From: Cyathus striatus
Taxonomy: Eukaryota; Basidiomycota; Agaricomycetes; Agaricales; Nidulariaceae
Length of the DNA: 64,000 nucleotides
Reading direction: 5' to 3'
Assembly (NCBI GenBank): GCA_025738555.1
Contig: JAOVFP010000015.1
Span: 372,001-436,000, forward strand
Part shown: positions 21,603 to 32,559 of the stretch, one piece after another
How the letters are laid out: every line of letters starts with the position of its first letter
Numbering within the stretch: the stretch's first letter is position 1
The notes under the pieces: generated by a model
The model's input: only the letters and a program-made list of their open reading frames with translations
The model's database searches: none
Told to the model about the DNA's origin: nothing
Translations under genes and position numbers: made by a program

Positions 21603-23362
21603 GATTGTGTGGGAGGGGAGGGAGGATGTGGACATAGGGAATCTGAGTGTGGTGATGGAATGAGGAGGAGGAGGACACAGTCTGATTCAAACTTCACTCT
21701 TGCCTCGCGTTCGATCTTGGAATGGATAATCTGATTCCTTGTTATCTCGTGTAACTATATCTATTTTCTTGCTCGTATCTCGCATCTGTAATAATACGTT
21801 GTACTTTTGTCTGTACAGCTCTCTCTGGGTTTAGTCCATTTTGGTGCCCTTCTACCTTGAAGAGCTTGGGACTGATCATTGTAGAGGTAAGGGGTGCGTT
21901 GCTACCTAAACAAAGAAATTAGTAAGCGAGTCGGTGAACATCCGTTCGACCTTGAGGTGTTCTAAGGTGTCGAGAAAGGGGGGAATGTTAACTGGATTGC
22001 AAATGTGTAGGTACAGGGATTTTATAGAAAATTAAAATAAAGAGTGTACTTAATGAGGAATGGTTAATAAAACGGAAATTAAGAGTGTTTAAATCGTAGA
22101 TTTATGAAAGAAAATGGTAAGGTATGAAACAGAAAACATACCAATGAATAGAAAGAAAGTTTAAAGAATAAAACTTGAGTAGAGACAAACACGGCCTTTG
22201 GTAACACTAATTCCGGTATTCTGTGGAGCTTGGTAGTGCGCAGTATCGATGATCTTGAGTAATTGCGGCGTCCGAGCTATGCAAGAGAGTGTCGGCGTTG
22301 GAAGGAAATGGGGGAGAGCGCGAGAGTGCGCGCGCGTGAACCTCAGTAAAAACGGTTAGTCGGCAATATGTAGTGGTTTAGTCTGGGTTTAGTCATCTGA
22401 ACGTCACAATTGAGCAAACGGTGACTAAAGTGTCCAAAATTTTACGCAATTTTGACTTTTTGATGACTACAGATATTTTTAGGTAGTCAATACTCGGTAT
22501 CAAGTAGTCTTACATATACAATGAATAGTCAGTCTCGAGTTCTCTAGTAGACGCCAAGTAGTCATATTTAAGTCAAGTCACGGTCAAAATTTGGCAGTAT
22601 GTGGTCAATTTTGTATGTTTATTAATTCTTTAATTCCCTCATGCAATACATAGAAGAACGATAATATATTCAATCTAAATACATAATACTATGCTACCGA
22701 GCTAAGTTTACATGTCTATACCTAGTATCCCCACAAGTCTCCAGCACAATTGACATACCAGAGCTAATACTACAAAAGGCTGATACCTTGAAGTTTCATG
22801 AGTCAAATACGATGTCATTCACTGTGAAATTGGAAGTGTCGACTACGTCGACGGAAACCTTGCTTGCCATAAAAAGGAAACAATGAAATAATAAAAAACC
22901 AAAAAAAAAATATGGATGGTAAGTTAAAAAGTATGTCAGAGATTGATATTAAATAATAAGCAGTGCGACGATGAAAAACATAAAAGAAAATGAATATAGC
23001 TATGAATAATTTGAATGTATAAGGACTAATTCAAATTTGGGGAAGTAATCAAAGTTGACAGCAGCGTAACGATGATCAAGGATGCATCAGCGAGGTAACA
23101 GCCACGTAAGCGATTCAGCGAAGTGCTGTATACATTCACAAGATAGCGATGTGATTGAGGGTTTAAAGTTCCAGTAGTAATTCATTGTTGCAGGAGGTAT
23201 TCTAAAATAAATGAATACGGGTGGGACAATAGAAACGTAATGAATATAGCTAAGGTGTATTTGAATGTTGAAGTTGTAATTCAGATTCGGAATATTCATT
23301 CATATATATCTCTCGTCTCAGCTGATCTGGCAACATCCTACTTCGTTCTCTCACTTTCCACC
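21603..23362. other. Intergenic with eroded repeats
   Basis: No gene is supported. At about 21970-21990 an AGAAAGGGGGGAA tract is followed by TGTTAACTGG, like a polypurine tract next to an LTR start, but no LTR end was found. Between about 22380 and 22620 the motif GTAGTC/GACTAC recurs, which suggests an old small element. Between 22950 and 23300 two related blocks (GAATATAGCTA..TTGAATG) occur upstream of the next gene. Confidence 0.4.
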
Positions 23363-25241
23363 ATGAACTTTATGCAATCTGATTTCAACATCAATAAACA
23401 CCTTCAATATGTACATGAAGGACTTATGACAACCGGCACTTACCTTGGCAATGATCTCTTCAGCGATATTGTGTCATGGGAAAAATTCAACGACGTTAAC
23501 AAAGTAATGCAAAGATCAAATGAAAATGAGAAAGAGACAGAATCATCCAAACTGACTGTTGCAAGTCTCATAGCTGTCGTCAGATTTTCAGAATGAGATT
23601 TTGCCTTTTCCTCCGATGGCGGATTTACCCATACCAATAAATTGAGTCCGAGCTTTGCAGATCTATGTTTAACTTTATCTGGAGGACGTCCAACGATCGA
23701 GCCTTTTAGAGGCGAATACACAAAGGTAATTGATAATATCAAATGGCTCCTCAATCAAGCTCCAGCTTCCCAGCAAGTATGCAAGCAAGGGCTCTTTGTT
23801 GGTCCTTGTTCAGAGCCTCGAATCAAAATAGGTCATGAATTATTCAACGTAACTATCAATTGTTTCCACTTGCCCTCTCCGATTTAATATATCTCTGTTA
23901 CGTACCATACCACTCGGAGGGATAATAGGGAGGTGCTGGGTTTAGCGCAGAGGGAGCTACTCGTAGTATTACGTAAGCTCGAGGTCGGAAGCAGAGAACT
24001 CAAAAAGTGCGGAAGGGAACCTTGGCTTCAGCTTATGTGCTGTGCCCCTTGTGATTCTCGGTGGTTCGTATTTCAAAGTCGAGGTAGGAACAAGCTTGAG
24101 GTAGGAGCAAGGTTGAGTGCGAAATGCGGAAAGGTCGGAACAGAGGAAGGTCGGAATGGAGACCAGAACTAAGGACAAAACCTTAGAGACAGGAAGATGG
24201 AGTATAGTGGTATATTCATAATTGTAGTCGATACGAAAACTGAAGTTACTTTACAGAAATGAAGTCTTAAATACTAAGTAACTAGTGGAGTAGTTTACTT
24301 TGAGTGAAGTATAAGGGTATAACTAGGGATTGTCAGAATTGGGTTGTGCTCTCGCAGTGGTCACATGTCATGGAATATTCCGATAGAGTATTTAGCTAGT
24401 ACACGCGTCGTTTGTACCCCTTACCCACAAAGACAAAGCTTACTTTCTCTACTCCCAACCCCCCCTGAGGATGCCCGGAAGCACCCTTAACCGGGTTTTC
24501 TGACAGGGATAGGTAAACATGGAGTCAGCCACCATAGAGGAGTAGTGGCTGAAGAATGGATGGAAAGGCTGTATGTGATATAGTGAAACAGATAGGAGTA
24601 ATAATAGAGGAGTAATACAAAATAATGACATAGTGGATGAGCACAAGTAAGTAATTGATAAATCATGACGACGTTTCTGATGATTGGTCAGAAATGTGGC
24701 CAACACAGAAGTGTGGGATAGTGTGGAAGTGCAGAATAGTGGATTCCGGACACAGATGTAACAATCTCTGTTCAAGACTGAACTGCAACGTTTCAATCCT
24801 CATTATCCCAAGGGTATGTTTAGGCATCATACAACAACACACACATTAATAATTTCACCAGATTTCTTTGAAATATGCACCTGGCCTCTTACCACCAAAG
24901 TGGCGCATGAAGCAATGCCTAAACTTTTCAGCATGCATAGTATCAATTGTCCTGTTGTTTATGACCTAAACAAAAACAAAATTCATCCCGTTGATTATCA
25001 ACGATGCCTTGTCAATGCCACTGCCGAAATACACTTTGAACTGAAGCAGCAAATTCTTGACATTACCTGCAATAGAGAACCTTACAATATATATACAGCT
25101 GACCTGGTAGCAATTTATACAATCCTTCCTCCTCCTCCATATATCATTGCTCCTCTTCACAATATCATTACTCCTCCCATAGGCACTCCTCTGTCCCTCA
25201 TCACTCCCCCTCCCTCTCCCGAGCCTACTATTGATAAATGA
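23363..25241 (+). pseudogene. Unnamed multicopy family, copy 1
   Basis: One of three related genes in this window; no known domain is recognised. The start ATG (MNFMQSDFN, good CCACC context) opens a first domain with VHEGLMTTGTYLGNDLF, then ASLIAVVRF, and LTLSGGRPTIEPF..NIKWLLNQ..GLFVGPCSEPRI, ending at 23848 before a GT donor. The last exon (24862-25241) holds ICTWPLTTKVAHEAM, VYDLNKNKIHPVDYQ and NATAEIHFELKQQILD, then a Pro-rich tail. The middle exon seen in copy 3 was not identified. The intron is about 1 kb long and contains a solo LTR. An in-frame TGA at 23594-23596 breaks the first domain between FSE and DFAFSS, where relatives have Glu or Gln. Confidence 0.6.
24331..24505. mobile_element. 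Solo LTR (175 bp), probable LTR retrotransposon
   Basis: Starts TGTCAGAATTGGG and ends GGGTTTTCTGACA, so it has the TG..CA ends of an LTR with a longer inverted match TGTCAGAA/TTCTGACA. It is flanked by an exact 5-bp direct repeat GGGAT (24326-24330, 24506-24510), the usual size for retroviral-type integrases. No internal retrotransposon genes adjoin, so it is a solo LTR left by recombination. It lies within an intron of the copy 1 gene. Confidence 0.8.
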
Positions 25242-25876
25242 ATAAAGGAAAATTCGAGGGGAAAGCCAATATCAAGGGTTAAAGCAACAAGTAACATATT
25301 CAATAACTACTTTTGACTTTTAAATAAAAGTAACATGTACAATGAACAGCTGCATATATAAATGTACTGCAAATTAATTTGTTTTTTGTTTGAATTTTTT
25401 TTTATTATGGAGTAGAAGGGAAGTAAGGAGAGAACAGTGATCAGATGGTGTTTTGGTCAAGTCCAATTCCACCTCCTGAGCCATGGCAGTCACTTGAAGA
25501 AAGAGCACCCATGCCCATGGTCTAAGGATGCCATCATGAATAGGATTGAATCAACAGGAAACTGAGGAGGAAATAGAGATGAAGAGGGAACAGAATGTAA
25601 AATAAGGGGAGTGAATGGAATGGAAAATTGAGGCATAATTGAATTTATTTTGTTGTGTAATATTAACCAAACAATTCCAAATTGGAGGTGTTGACTGCAT
25701 TGTATGAAGGGAGGAAAAAATTAAGTTAATAAACATGAGAAATGACTACAGTAAGTAGATAAGAGTCCAAGTTTGGGATTAATAAGCAGTGCAATGATGC
25801 CTGCTTAGTGGTAGAGATATGAGAGGGTCTAATTTATGTAGAACACCTTTTTCACATGGATTTATCCTATTATTAC
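25242..25876. other. Intergenic, nothing recognised
   Basis: AT-rich sequence between the convergent ends of family copies 1 and 2. The phrase ATTAATAAGCAGTGCAATGATG near 25780 resembles AATAATAAGCAGTGCGACGATG near 22955, so a piece of shared repeat is present on both sides of copy 1. Confidence 0.35.
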
Positions 25877-27129
25877 CTGGAGGAGGGACTATAGTACAGA
25901 GAGCAAGTAAACTGGCAGAGTAGTAAATATGAGCTCAGTTACCAGCATCTGTATGTAGTGGGTGATAAGTAAGTTCAAAAACAAGTTCAATGGTTGCATT
26001 CAGCAGATGGTTTCAATAAAAGTTTGGCCGGATGAGGTACCCATGCATATCATATGCAGGAGGATGAACGATCTGATGCGTGTTTGACAAAAGAGACAGG
26101 GACTCTGTAACAAAACTGTTGTATACAGGCCAAGAATTAATAGTAGACCAGTCTAGATTTATTTAGGCAGGGTGGGTAAGTTGAAGGGTGGAAGGGACAT
26201 ACCTAGTCTGTTTGTTGGAGTAAGGGTTGCATCATACAAGGGGACCAGCTAAGGTGAAGGGGAGGTGTAAGAAGAGAGTGATGAGAATGAAAGTAATGCA
26301 GATACCCGAAGAAGTTTGTGTTAGATATTCAGGGTTGCACAGCTTCTTTGACAGCTGTCACTTGTCACCTGTCATACTTGACAGTTCTGTGATTGACAGA
26401 TCCTTGATTGACAGTTATGTGATTGACAGATTGACAGCTGTCAGTTACCTTAGTTACATGGACCTTGGTTGGGACTTTGGTAGACAGCCTTAGTATATAA
26501 ATACTCTGTAACTTGGTAGTAGTTAACAAGTTTCCTCCCCATCTGTGTCTGTGTCTGTGTCAGTGTTTGAGTCTTTGCCCCTTCATCATCATCTATTCTC
26601 TCATATCACCCCTCTTTATTCTTGTTACTTCTGACAGTTTGTGGGAGGCATTGAGACGAGGTTCTTCAGGAGGACCAATGAGGAAACCAGTTTTACCTAT
26701 AAGCTTGTTGGAGGTAACTTGAGCCTGAAGCCATTTAATGTTGTGGATGACATCTTCATAATGAGATGCAAATGGTTCAATCGTAGGAGCTGTTCCAGAG
26801 AGAGAGAGGGTCATAAGTGCAGGATCTACAATTGATTTTGTGCCTCGTAATGATCCTTCTGCTGAGAACAAGAAATCCTGTTCTGTTATCTTGACAACCA
26901 CAGTAAGGTTTGCAACATATGGTCCAAAGGCAAATGTCCACTCAGGGTCAGCTAAGACTGCAGTATGTTCCCCATCCACCAAATTCCAATTTATGTGAGA
27001 CCTGAAGGCTTTGTTTCCAAGGTAAGATGGCGAGTGCTTGAGTCAATCACCAATGACAGATAAACTTTCAGCAAAGGAAAGGGATGGCTGTTTGCAAGTA
27101 TCTGGATGAGATGTCCATAGGTTTTCCAT
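25877..27129 (-). pseudogene. Unnamed multicopy family, copy 2
   Basis: Minus-strand relative of copies 1 and 3. A possible start at 27129 (MENLWTSHPDT) is followed by an in-frame TGA at 27045-27043, then LKHSPSYLGNKAFRSHINW, ANLTVVVKITEQDFLFSAEG, SGTAPTIEPF, NIKWLQAQV and GFLIGPPEEPRLNASHKLSE, up to a GT donor after 26629. The second domain is readable from 26152 down: DWSTINSWPVYN, HPPAYDMHGYLIRPNFY and NATIELVFELTYHPLHTD. It has two in-frame TGA codons at 26015-26013 and 25937-25935. The gap between the domains (26153-26628) is longer than in copy 3 and holds a TGACAG motif cluster. The end near 25877 is approximate. Clearly broken. Confidence 0.6.
26340..26450. repeat. TGACAG/CTGTCA motif cluster
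   Basis: About ten copies of TGACAG or its inverse in 110 bp, including the palindrome TTGACAGCTGTCA at both ends. It could fold or mark a small inserted element within the copy 2 pseudogene. No target duplication found. Confidence 0.6.
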
Positions 27130-29118
27130 GGTGGAAGGAAAGATAGCTGTACCCTGTTGAAGGGTCAGATATAAACTGAAACATTTGAATGTCGGTAGGA
27201 ATTCAAAATTCAAATGAATATGGCTTGAAGTAATGCAATTGGAATGAATACAGTATTGAATATGGGTGTGATAAATCAAATATGAATTGCTGTATACAAG
27301 GATTTGACAAAGGATGGTGCAGGTTGCAGCATGCAATGAGGCCCAGGATTCCAGTACAGTCTTAAAGGAATCTAAATTTGAGCATGAGTGAGATTATAGA
27401 AGGTACAATGAAGAGTAAACTAGTGTAACAATAGTGGGGACAAAATTTCAAAGGAGGAACAACAGTCACAACAACAATGACGACAGCGAGCAGCCCGCCA
27501 AGATAGGAAGAGGCAGCCTGGTAAAGGAAGTAGGCATTGCGAGTCCATCTGGCCTGTTGGATACTTCGTTCTTGTGCTTGGACATTATTTCCCTGGTGGG
27601 CCTGTGGAGCTTCCCAAGAGCTTCCGGGTCCTACAGGGATTAAACTATTGGGACGTGCCTTGGATGCAAGGGAATTTTGGTCAACGTTTGAATACAAGGG
27701 GAAGGGATGGAGAGGGTGATGGGATGGTTTGTGTACCCAATTAATATTCACGGTGACAGGAGGAGGCGACAGAGAGAGGAGACAGAGAGAGGAGGAGACA
27801 GAGAGAGGAGACAGAGAGAGGAGGAGACAGAGAGAGGAGATGGAGAGAGGAGGAGACAGATAGAGGAGGAGATGGAGAGAGGAGATGGAGAGAGGAGGAG
27901 ACAGATAGAGAAGGAGATGGAGAGAGGAGACAGAGAGAGGCAGTGATGACTAATGAAGATATATGGAGGAAGCAATAGAAGAAGGCCTACACTACCATTA
28001 GCAAAATGTTGAAAATAGGGATAATATTCTTGTGGGTGTGTACTCATCGAGCTTCACAAGTACACCAAGAGAAGACAAACAATCTGGTCTTCCAATTGCC
28101 CAGAAGGTGACATGATACTTGGTGGGGATGTTACGAGATACTAGAAGAATTTGAAGAGTCAATGAGTTATTGGTAGCATTGAAAATAGTGAACGTGCACA
28201 ACACCTGAGGGACAGAGGGTCAATGGCAACATGACTGAAGAGGAAAAGGATACATACCAAATGTGGAAAGACGAGCAGTATGGGACACAGCATGACTGAT
28301 GACAGAGGTGCCCACTGGAAGGGAGGGGCCCAATCATAAGAAACAAAGCTCGAACAACGCGGGATTAGAGGTGAAGATCCAGGACAAAGTCGATGCATAT
28401 CTCAGAGAACAGGGAAGTGGGTCGAGATGCAGTGGGCAACACGTTTCATAGATGGAGAATATTAGTTCATGAAGACCACAATGTCAGGAAAAGTGCATGA
28501 ACAGAAGCATAGTGGTGCCAAAGGAAAAGCATCACAGTAGGCCTGGGAGCATGAGGCCTATGTACTGGCTGTGTGGAATATAACAGCAGAATCTTAAGGG
28601 CGACACTATGACCCCATTGCCTCAGCCAATGTGCCCTACTCCTTTCCTTCAACATATACTACACTGAGAGGAAAGCCTCATCAATGTATAGTTATTGATA
28701 TGAATAGGTTCAAAGTAATGAGAAACCAAGAGGGAAACAGAGACAAAGAGGGATGTGAATGGAAAACAGATTGATGTCCTTGAGTTAGTTTATCTGAATT
28801 CGCAGTTTCATTTAGAAATTGCACGTTGATAGGCAGAGGAAGATAAGATAGTTTGATAGATTCAATGAGGTACACAGAAGAGTTAAGTAGTTGCGAAAAA
28901 CAAACATTGTACAGATAAGAATAAGACAAGAGAACGAAAAATAGAAATAGAAATGAATAGGGAAAAGTGTTGTAGATAAATTGTTTAAAACAAGAGAGGA
29001 ACGTTAAAATAAGAAAAAAAGGTAGGAAGGCCGGGTGCATCAAAACCCGGGTGCTGGAAAACCCAGTAGGAAAAAACCAGCAATCATTGGGGAAAAGCTA
29101 CTGGTGAATAATATAAGA
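27130..29118. other. Intergenic with uncertain gene remnants
   Basis: No gene is supported. A minus-strand frame at 27751-27362 contains a hydrophobic stretch (LGGLLAVVIVVVTVV) and could be a decayed membrane protein, but no family is recognised. A minus-strand pair of exon-like frames between 28400 and 28000 (joined by a GTATGT..CTCAG intron near 28207-28258) reads protein-like (NIPTKYHVTFWAIGRPDC) but is also unassigned. Confidence 0.35.
27755..27948. repeat. Purine minisatellite
   Basis: Tandem GGAGACAGAGAGAGGA and GGAGATGGAGAGAGGA units of 12-18 bp make a one-strand purine tract of nearly 200 bp. Low-complexity frames over it are not genes. Confidence 0.85.
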
Positions 29119-30321
29119 CTACATATGGATGTAGTGCTTCTTCTTGTTACTGTCGTGGATGGACACATATGGATTAATCTGGTCATAAGTACGTTTACCG
29201 CGTTGGTTCCCCTGAGGAGGAGCGACAATGGTCCTGATCGTGACCAGGTCTGCAGAGAAAGTATCTCGAACTGGGTTCTTTCCAGACCTATCACTGTCAA
29301 TAGGCCAGTAAGTCAATTCAAAGTCAAGTTCAATGGTGGCACTGATCAATGAGGCACGGTAGTCCTTTGGATGGATGATAACTTCATTAACATCATAAAC
29401 ACCAGGATGTCTAATGCTGTGACTGTCATAGAGAGTGGAGGTGGCAGTACGAGCAGCCTCTATGGTAAATGGCCAATTATGCATGTGTGACCAGTCTAGG
29501 AGTGAGAAGTTAGTTAGATCAGGAGAAGAGGAGATGAGAGCACTAAGGAGAGTCTTACCTTTAGGGTCTTCATTGAATATTGGTACTTCAGGCTTATGCT
29601 AAGACAAAGTACAAGATTATTGAAAGGAAAAAAAGAAAAAAGAAAAAAAGAAAAAAAGAAAAAAAGAAAAAGGGTACCTGAAACAGTGCATGCTTAAGTT
29701 TCAGACGAGGAGAGGAAGAAGTCCCTCTGAGAAATCCCTGGCTTTCAACTCCCCTTCTTGACACTAGGGACATAAGCCACATAACATTTCCTTTGTCTGA
29801 GTCCATTCAGACTTGAATGGTTCGAATGTTGAGGTGCCACTGGTGAGGGAGAGAGGTAACTTAGAGAAAGGGCCTAGAGTCTTTTTCAGGTTATAACCCG
29901 CATCGGCAGTGAAGTAAAATTCCTCATCGGAAACTTTCACAACAGCCATAATTCCTGTGATTTCAGGTTCTCATAGTGCTTGCATAAGTTGAGATGGATC
30001 AATAGTACTATTCATTCCCTGGTCACCATCAGGGGGGTTGGGATTGGTAGTGCCAGGGAGGGCTTTATTATTGGCTGCACCCAAGACTGTAGGAGAGGGT
30101 TTCGAGGAAGAATTGTCAGCTGATGTCTCTGCAGTTGTGGAGGGGTGGTCATCAAGTTCTGTCACCTTTGAACAGCATCCAAATTTTTGCCATTCAACAT
30201 TAGCCTTGAAATACTTATCTCCGAGGTACGTGCCAGAGTCTACAAGACAAGTATGTACCTCTTCAATATGATAGGTGAGATCAGCGGCAGATGGGGAACT
30301 AGAGTTAATCTTAGGAGGCAT
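29119..30321 (-). pseudogene. Unnamed multicopy family, copy 3 (most complete layout)
   Basis: Minus strand. The start ATG at 30321 (MPPKINSSSPSAAD) leads into a first domain, HIEEVHTCLVDSGTYLGDKYF, a Ser/Thr/Pro-rich linker, then ITGIMAVVKVSDEEFYFTAD, SGTSTFEPF and GFLRGTSSSPRLKLKHALFQ. A short middle exon reads HKPEVPIFNEDPK (about 29560-29599). The last exon (29495-29119) carries the second domain: DWSHMHNWPFTIEAARTAT, VYDVNEVIIHPKDYRASL, ISATIELDFELTYWPIDSD, DTFSADLVTIRTIVAPP. Breaks are an in-frame TGA at 29973-29971 and a frame change near 29790-29800. The second-domain exon itself is intact. No function is known. The two-domain layout with a WPF or WPL start recurs in all copies. Confidence 0.62.
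29612..29668. repeat. GAAAAAA simple repeat
   Basis: Five to six GAAAAAA units (minus-strand TTTTTTC) lie within the intron of family copy 3, directly beside its splice site. Confidence 0.85.
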
Positions 30322-32559
30322 AGTGAAAGAAGTAGGTTAAAATGAGTAGCAAGTAGCCAGAAAGTTTATATGAAGGAGAGAATGAATTGATTTAAGTCAA
30401 AGTCAAATATGTTACTCAAATGAAAAATGTACCTTGATCTGGGCATTCAATAACAAATCAAGGGAATATAATTGGGTAATTGAACTACATGTCCCAGTAC
30501 AAGACATTGAAATAGAAAGTGTGGATGAACGAGTCTGTACATAGAAATGGTGAAGGTGGATGGAGATGGTCTGAATGTAGTTGTAACTCCCATATCTGTA
30601 GCTTCCTGAAGTTACCAGAGAGTATCTGTACATTCCGAGCTGCATTATGCATTGTTCCTGGTACGGGCTTCTCTTTCATGTCTCATTGGGAGGCAATGCC
30701 TCTTGCAGACAAGGGGGGCGGCTCAGCAGGTGTGTCAGGGAACTGGGAGACGATGAAGTCCAAGAGTTGATCCCTCAAGTGAAGAATTAACACAAACAGA
30801 ATTTTTAAAATGAACAAGTAATGACTCGCCTGACAGATTAGCCAACTTACCTCTTATTTAACCATTAATAACTATGCCGGATGACTTATTCCCTGATAAT
30901 TCAGAGACTACTTGACCACTTCCTGATTCCCCTGTTGTCTCCGCAGGGGTATCACCTCAAAATATCATTTTGGAAATGGAAACATCATACAGGTCATCAA
31001 CACCATGTCTGCATCCTAAGTCATCATCTTGCAATTCCATTGTCACGCAGGTACATCCATTAGCATCCAGCAATGTATGGCCAAGAAAGAACATCAGCTT
31101 AAAGGGAGTTTGTTGTTGTTGTTGTCAGTGCTTACTCACACAGTATCTATTGAAGCTTCACTGATGAGTGGGAAGAGCGAGGAAGAGGAATTTGCCTGGC
31201 TGTGGGAATGGAGGGAGGATTGCTCTGCTACAGATGGATGTGGCAATGACAAGGATGGAGATAGGAAGACGGTGCCTTCCACTATATGTGAAACACTGTC
31301 AGACCATCACACAGTGCACACAAAGTGCTAATGGCACACATGTAGAGTGTCAATGTATGGTGAACAGGTTGAATTTTTTGCCGCATATCCTCCTCAGTGT
31401 TCCCTCCATCATCAACATGCAACATATTGGCACACACAGTAACACCTGCACTCATGTGGGGTCCAGCGATACAAGTATGACACATTCATGTTTCCTCCCC
31501 AACACAGGCCTATGCCTGAAGTCCTCAGATCAACTTTGACAATCAATGGAGGAGAGAGATGCATGGTAGTGCTTCGATTAGCAGGTGCAGAGGAAGGGGA
31601 AGGACCAGGTTGTTGCTCTAATGTAAGTTTTGTAGTACATCCACTCCCAAATAACCCAAAGGATGTTTTAACTGCGGGAGCAGTAATTAGTGTTGGTGGA
31701 TTATCATATTCCTCCACACTCCACTCAGACAAAGCTGACCCCATTCATTTTGGAGTTGAAGGAAACCTAGGGGTAGACAACTTTGATGGTAACTTGGGCA
31801 TAAACAAATGCAAATGCGTGTGAACATGTTGAGGTGGCAGAATTCCCCCACTACCCCCAGCTGTGTCTGTCTGCTGCATCCCAGGCGCCGAAATCGAAAT
31901 TGACACAGGAGGTGGAAGTGTGGAGCTTCTTGGAGGTGAAGTCAATGGCAACTCACCACTCTTCAATGACGGAAATGGATGGTGCCCAACTGGAATACTG
32001 GAAACTGACATGGGAGTAGAGGGGACATCACACTCACATTGCTGTCACTCCTATTATGGTATTTGTGGATTTTCTACTTGAAGGAGGTGTTGATGGAGGA
32101 GAAGTTGACCAACTGAGGTATAAAGCACACTGTCATTTCATCCAAGTAGCATGCAATTTATTATGAGAGAAAGGAGGCAAGCATACCCTCCATGTCTTCC
32201 ACTGTACGAGAAACACTGCCAGGCCAACACATGATGCTGACTTGTTCCTTCAGAACGACACATGTAGAGTCTTGACGCATGGTATACAGGTTGAATTGAA
32301 CTTTTGGGGTTGTATTGAGGAGGACAGATCCAACAGGCAAAGTCAGGATAATTCAATGTGGTTTGACCAAGTTACTATTAGGAATATAACAAAGTAAGCA
32401 GAAAAGGAAACATACCAGAAACCAACCATAAACACTTCATCTTTGTCAGGCACCATGGACAACAGTAATATGACTGATGCTGAATACCGACAGCATATCG
32501 AGGTACTAACAGTATTGGAACTGAAGAACTTCTTTTGAGGCAGGTTGTCATTTTCATTC
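30322..32559. other. Region without an assigned gene; internal duplication
   Basis: No family is recognised. A minus-strand frame from 32011 to about 31500 is Pro/Ser/Thr-rich and reads continuously (LPLTSPPRSSTLPPP, then LSEWSVEEYDNPPTLITAP) except for one TGA at 31747-31745, so it may be a decayed gene. Two segments, about 31268-31400 and 32195-32330, are imperfect direct copies (CTTCCACTRTA, GARAAACACTG, GACACATGTAGAGT, ACAGGTTGAA). They may be remnants of one repeat family. The 5' end of the Helitron could lie anywhere in the later part. Confidence 0.4.

Noticed and set aside
300..22000. LTR retrotransposon ends near 300-360 and 21930-21990
   Set aside because: Similarity is short and no LTR pair, target duplication or polyprotein could be shown.
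27362..27751. Small membrane protein on the minus strand
   Set aside because: One hydrophobic stretch but no family features, splice support or clear start. Left as an unassigned remnant.
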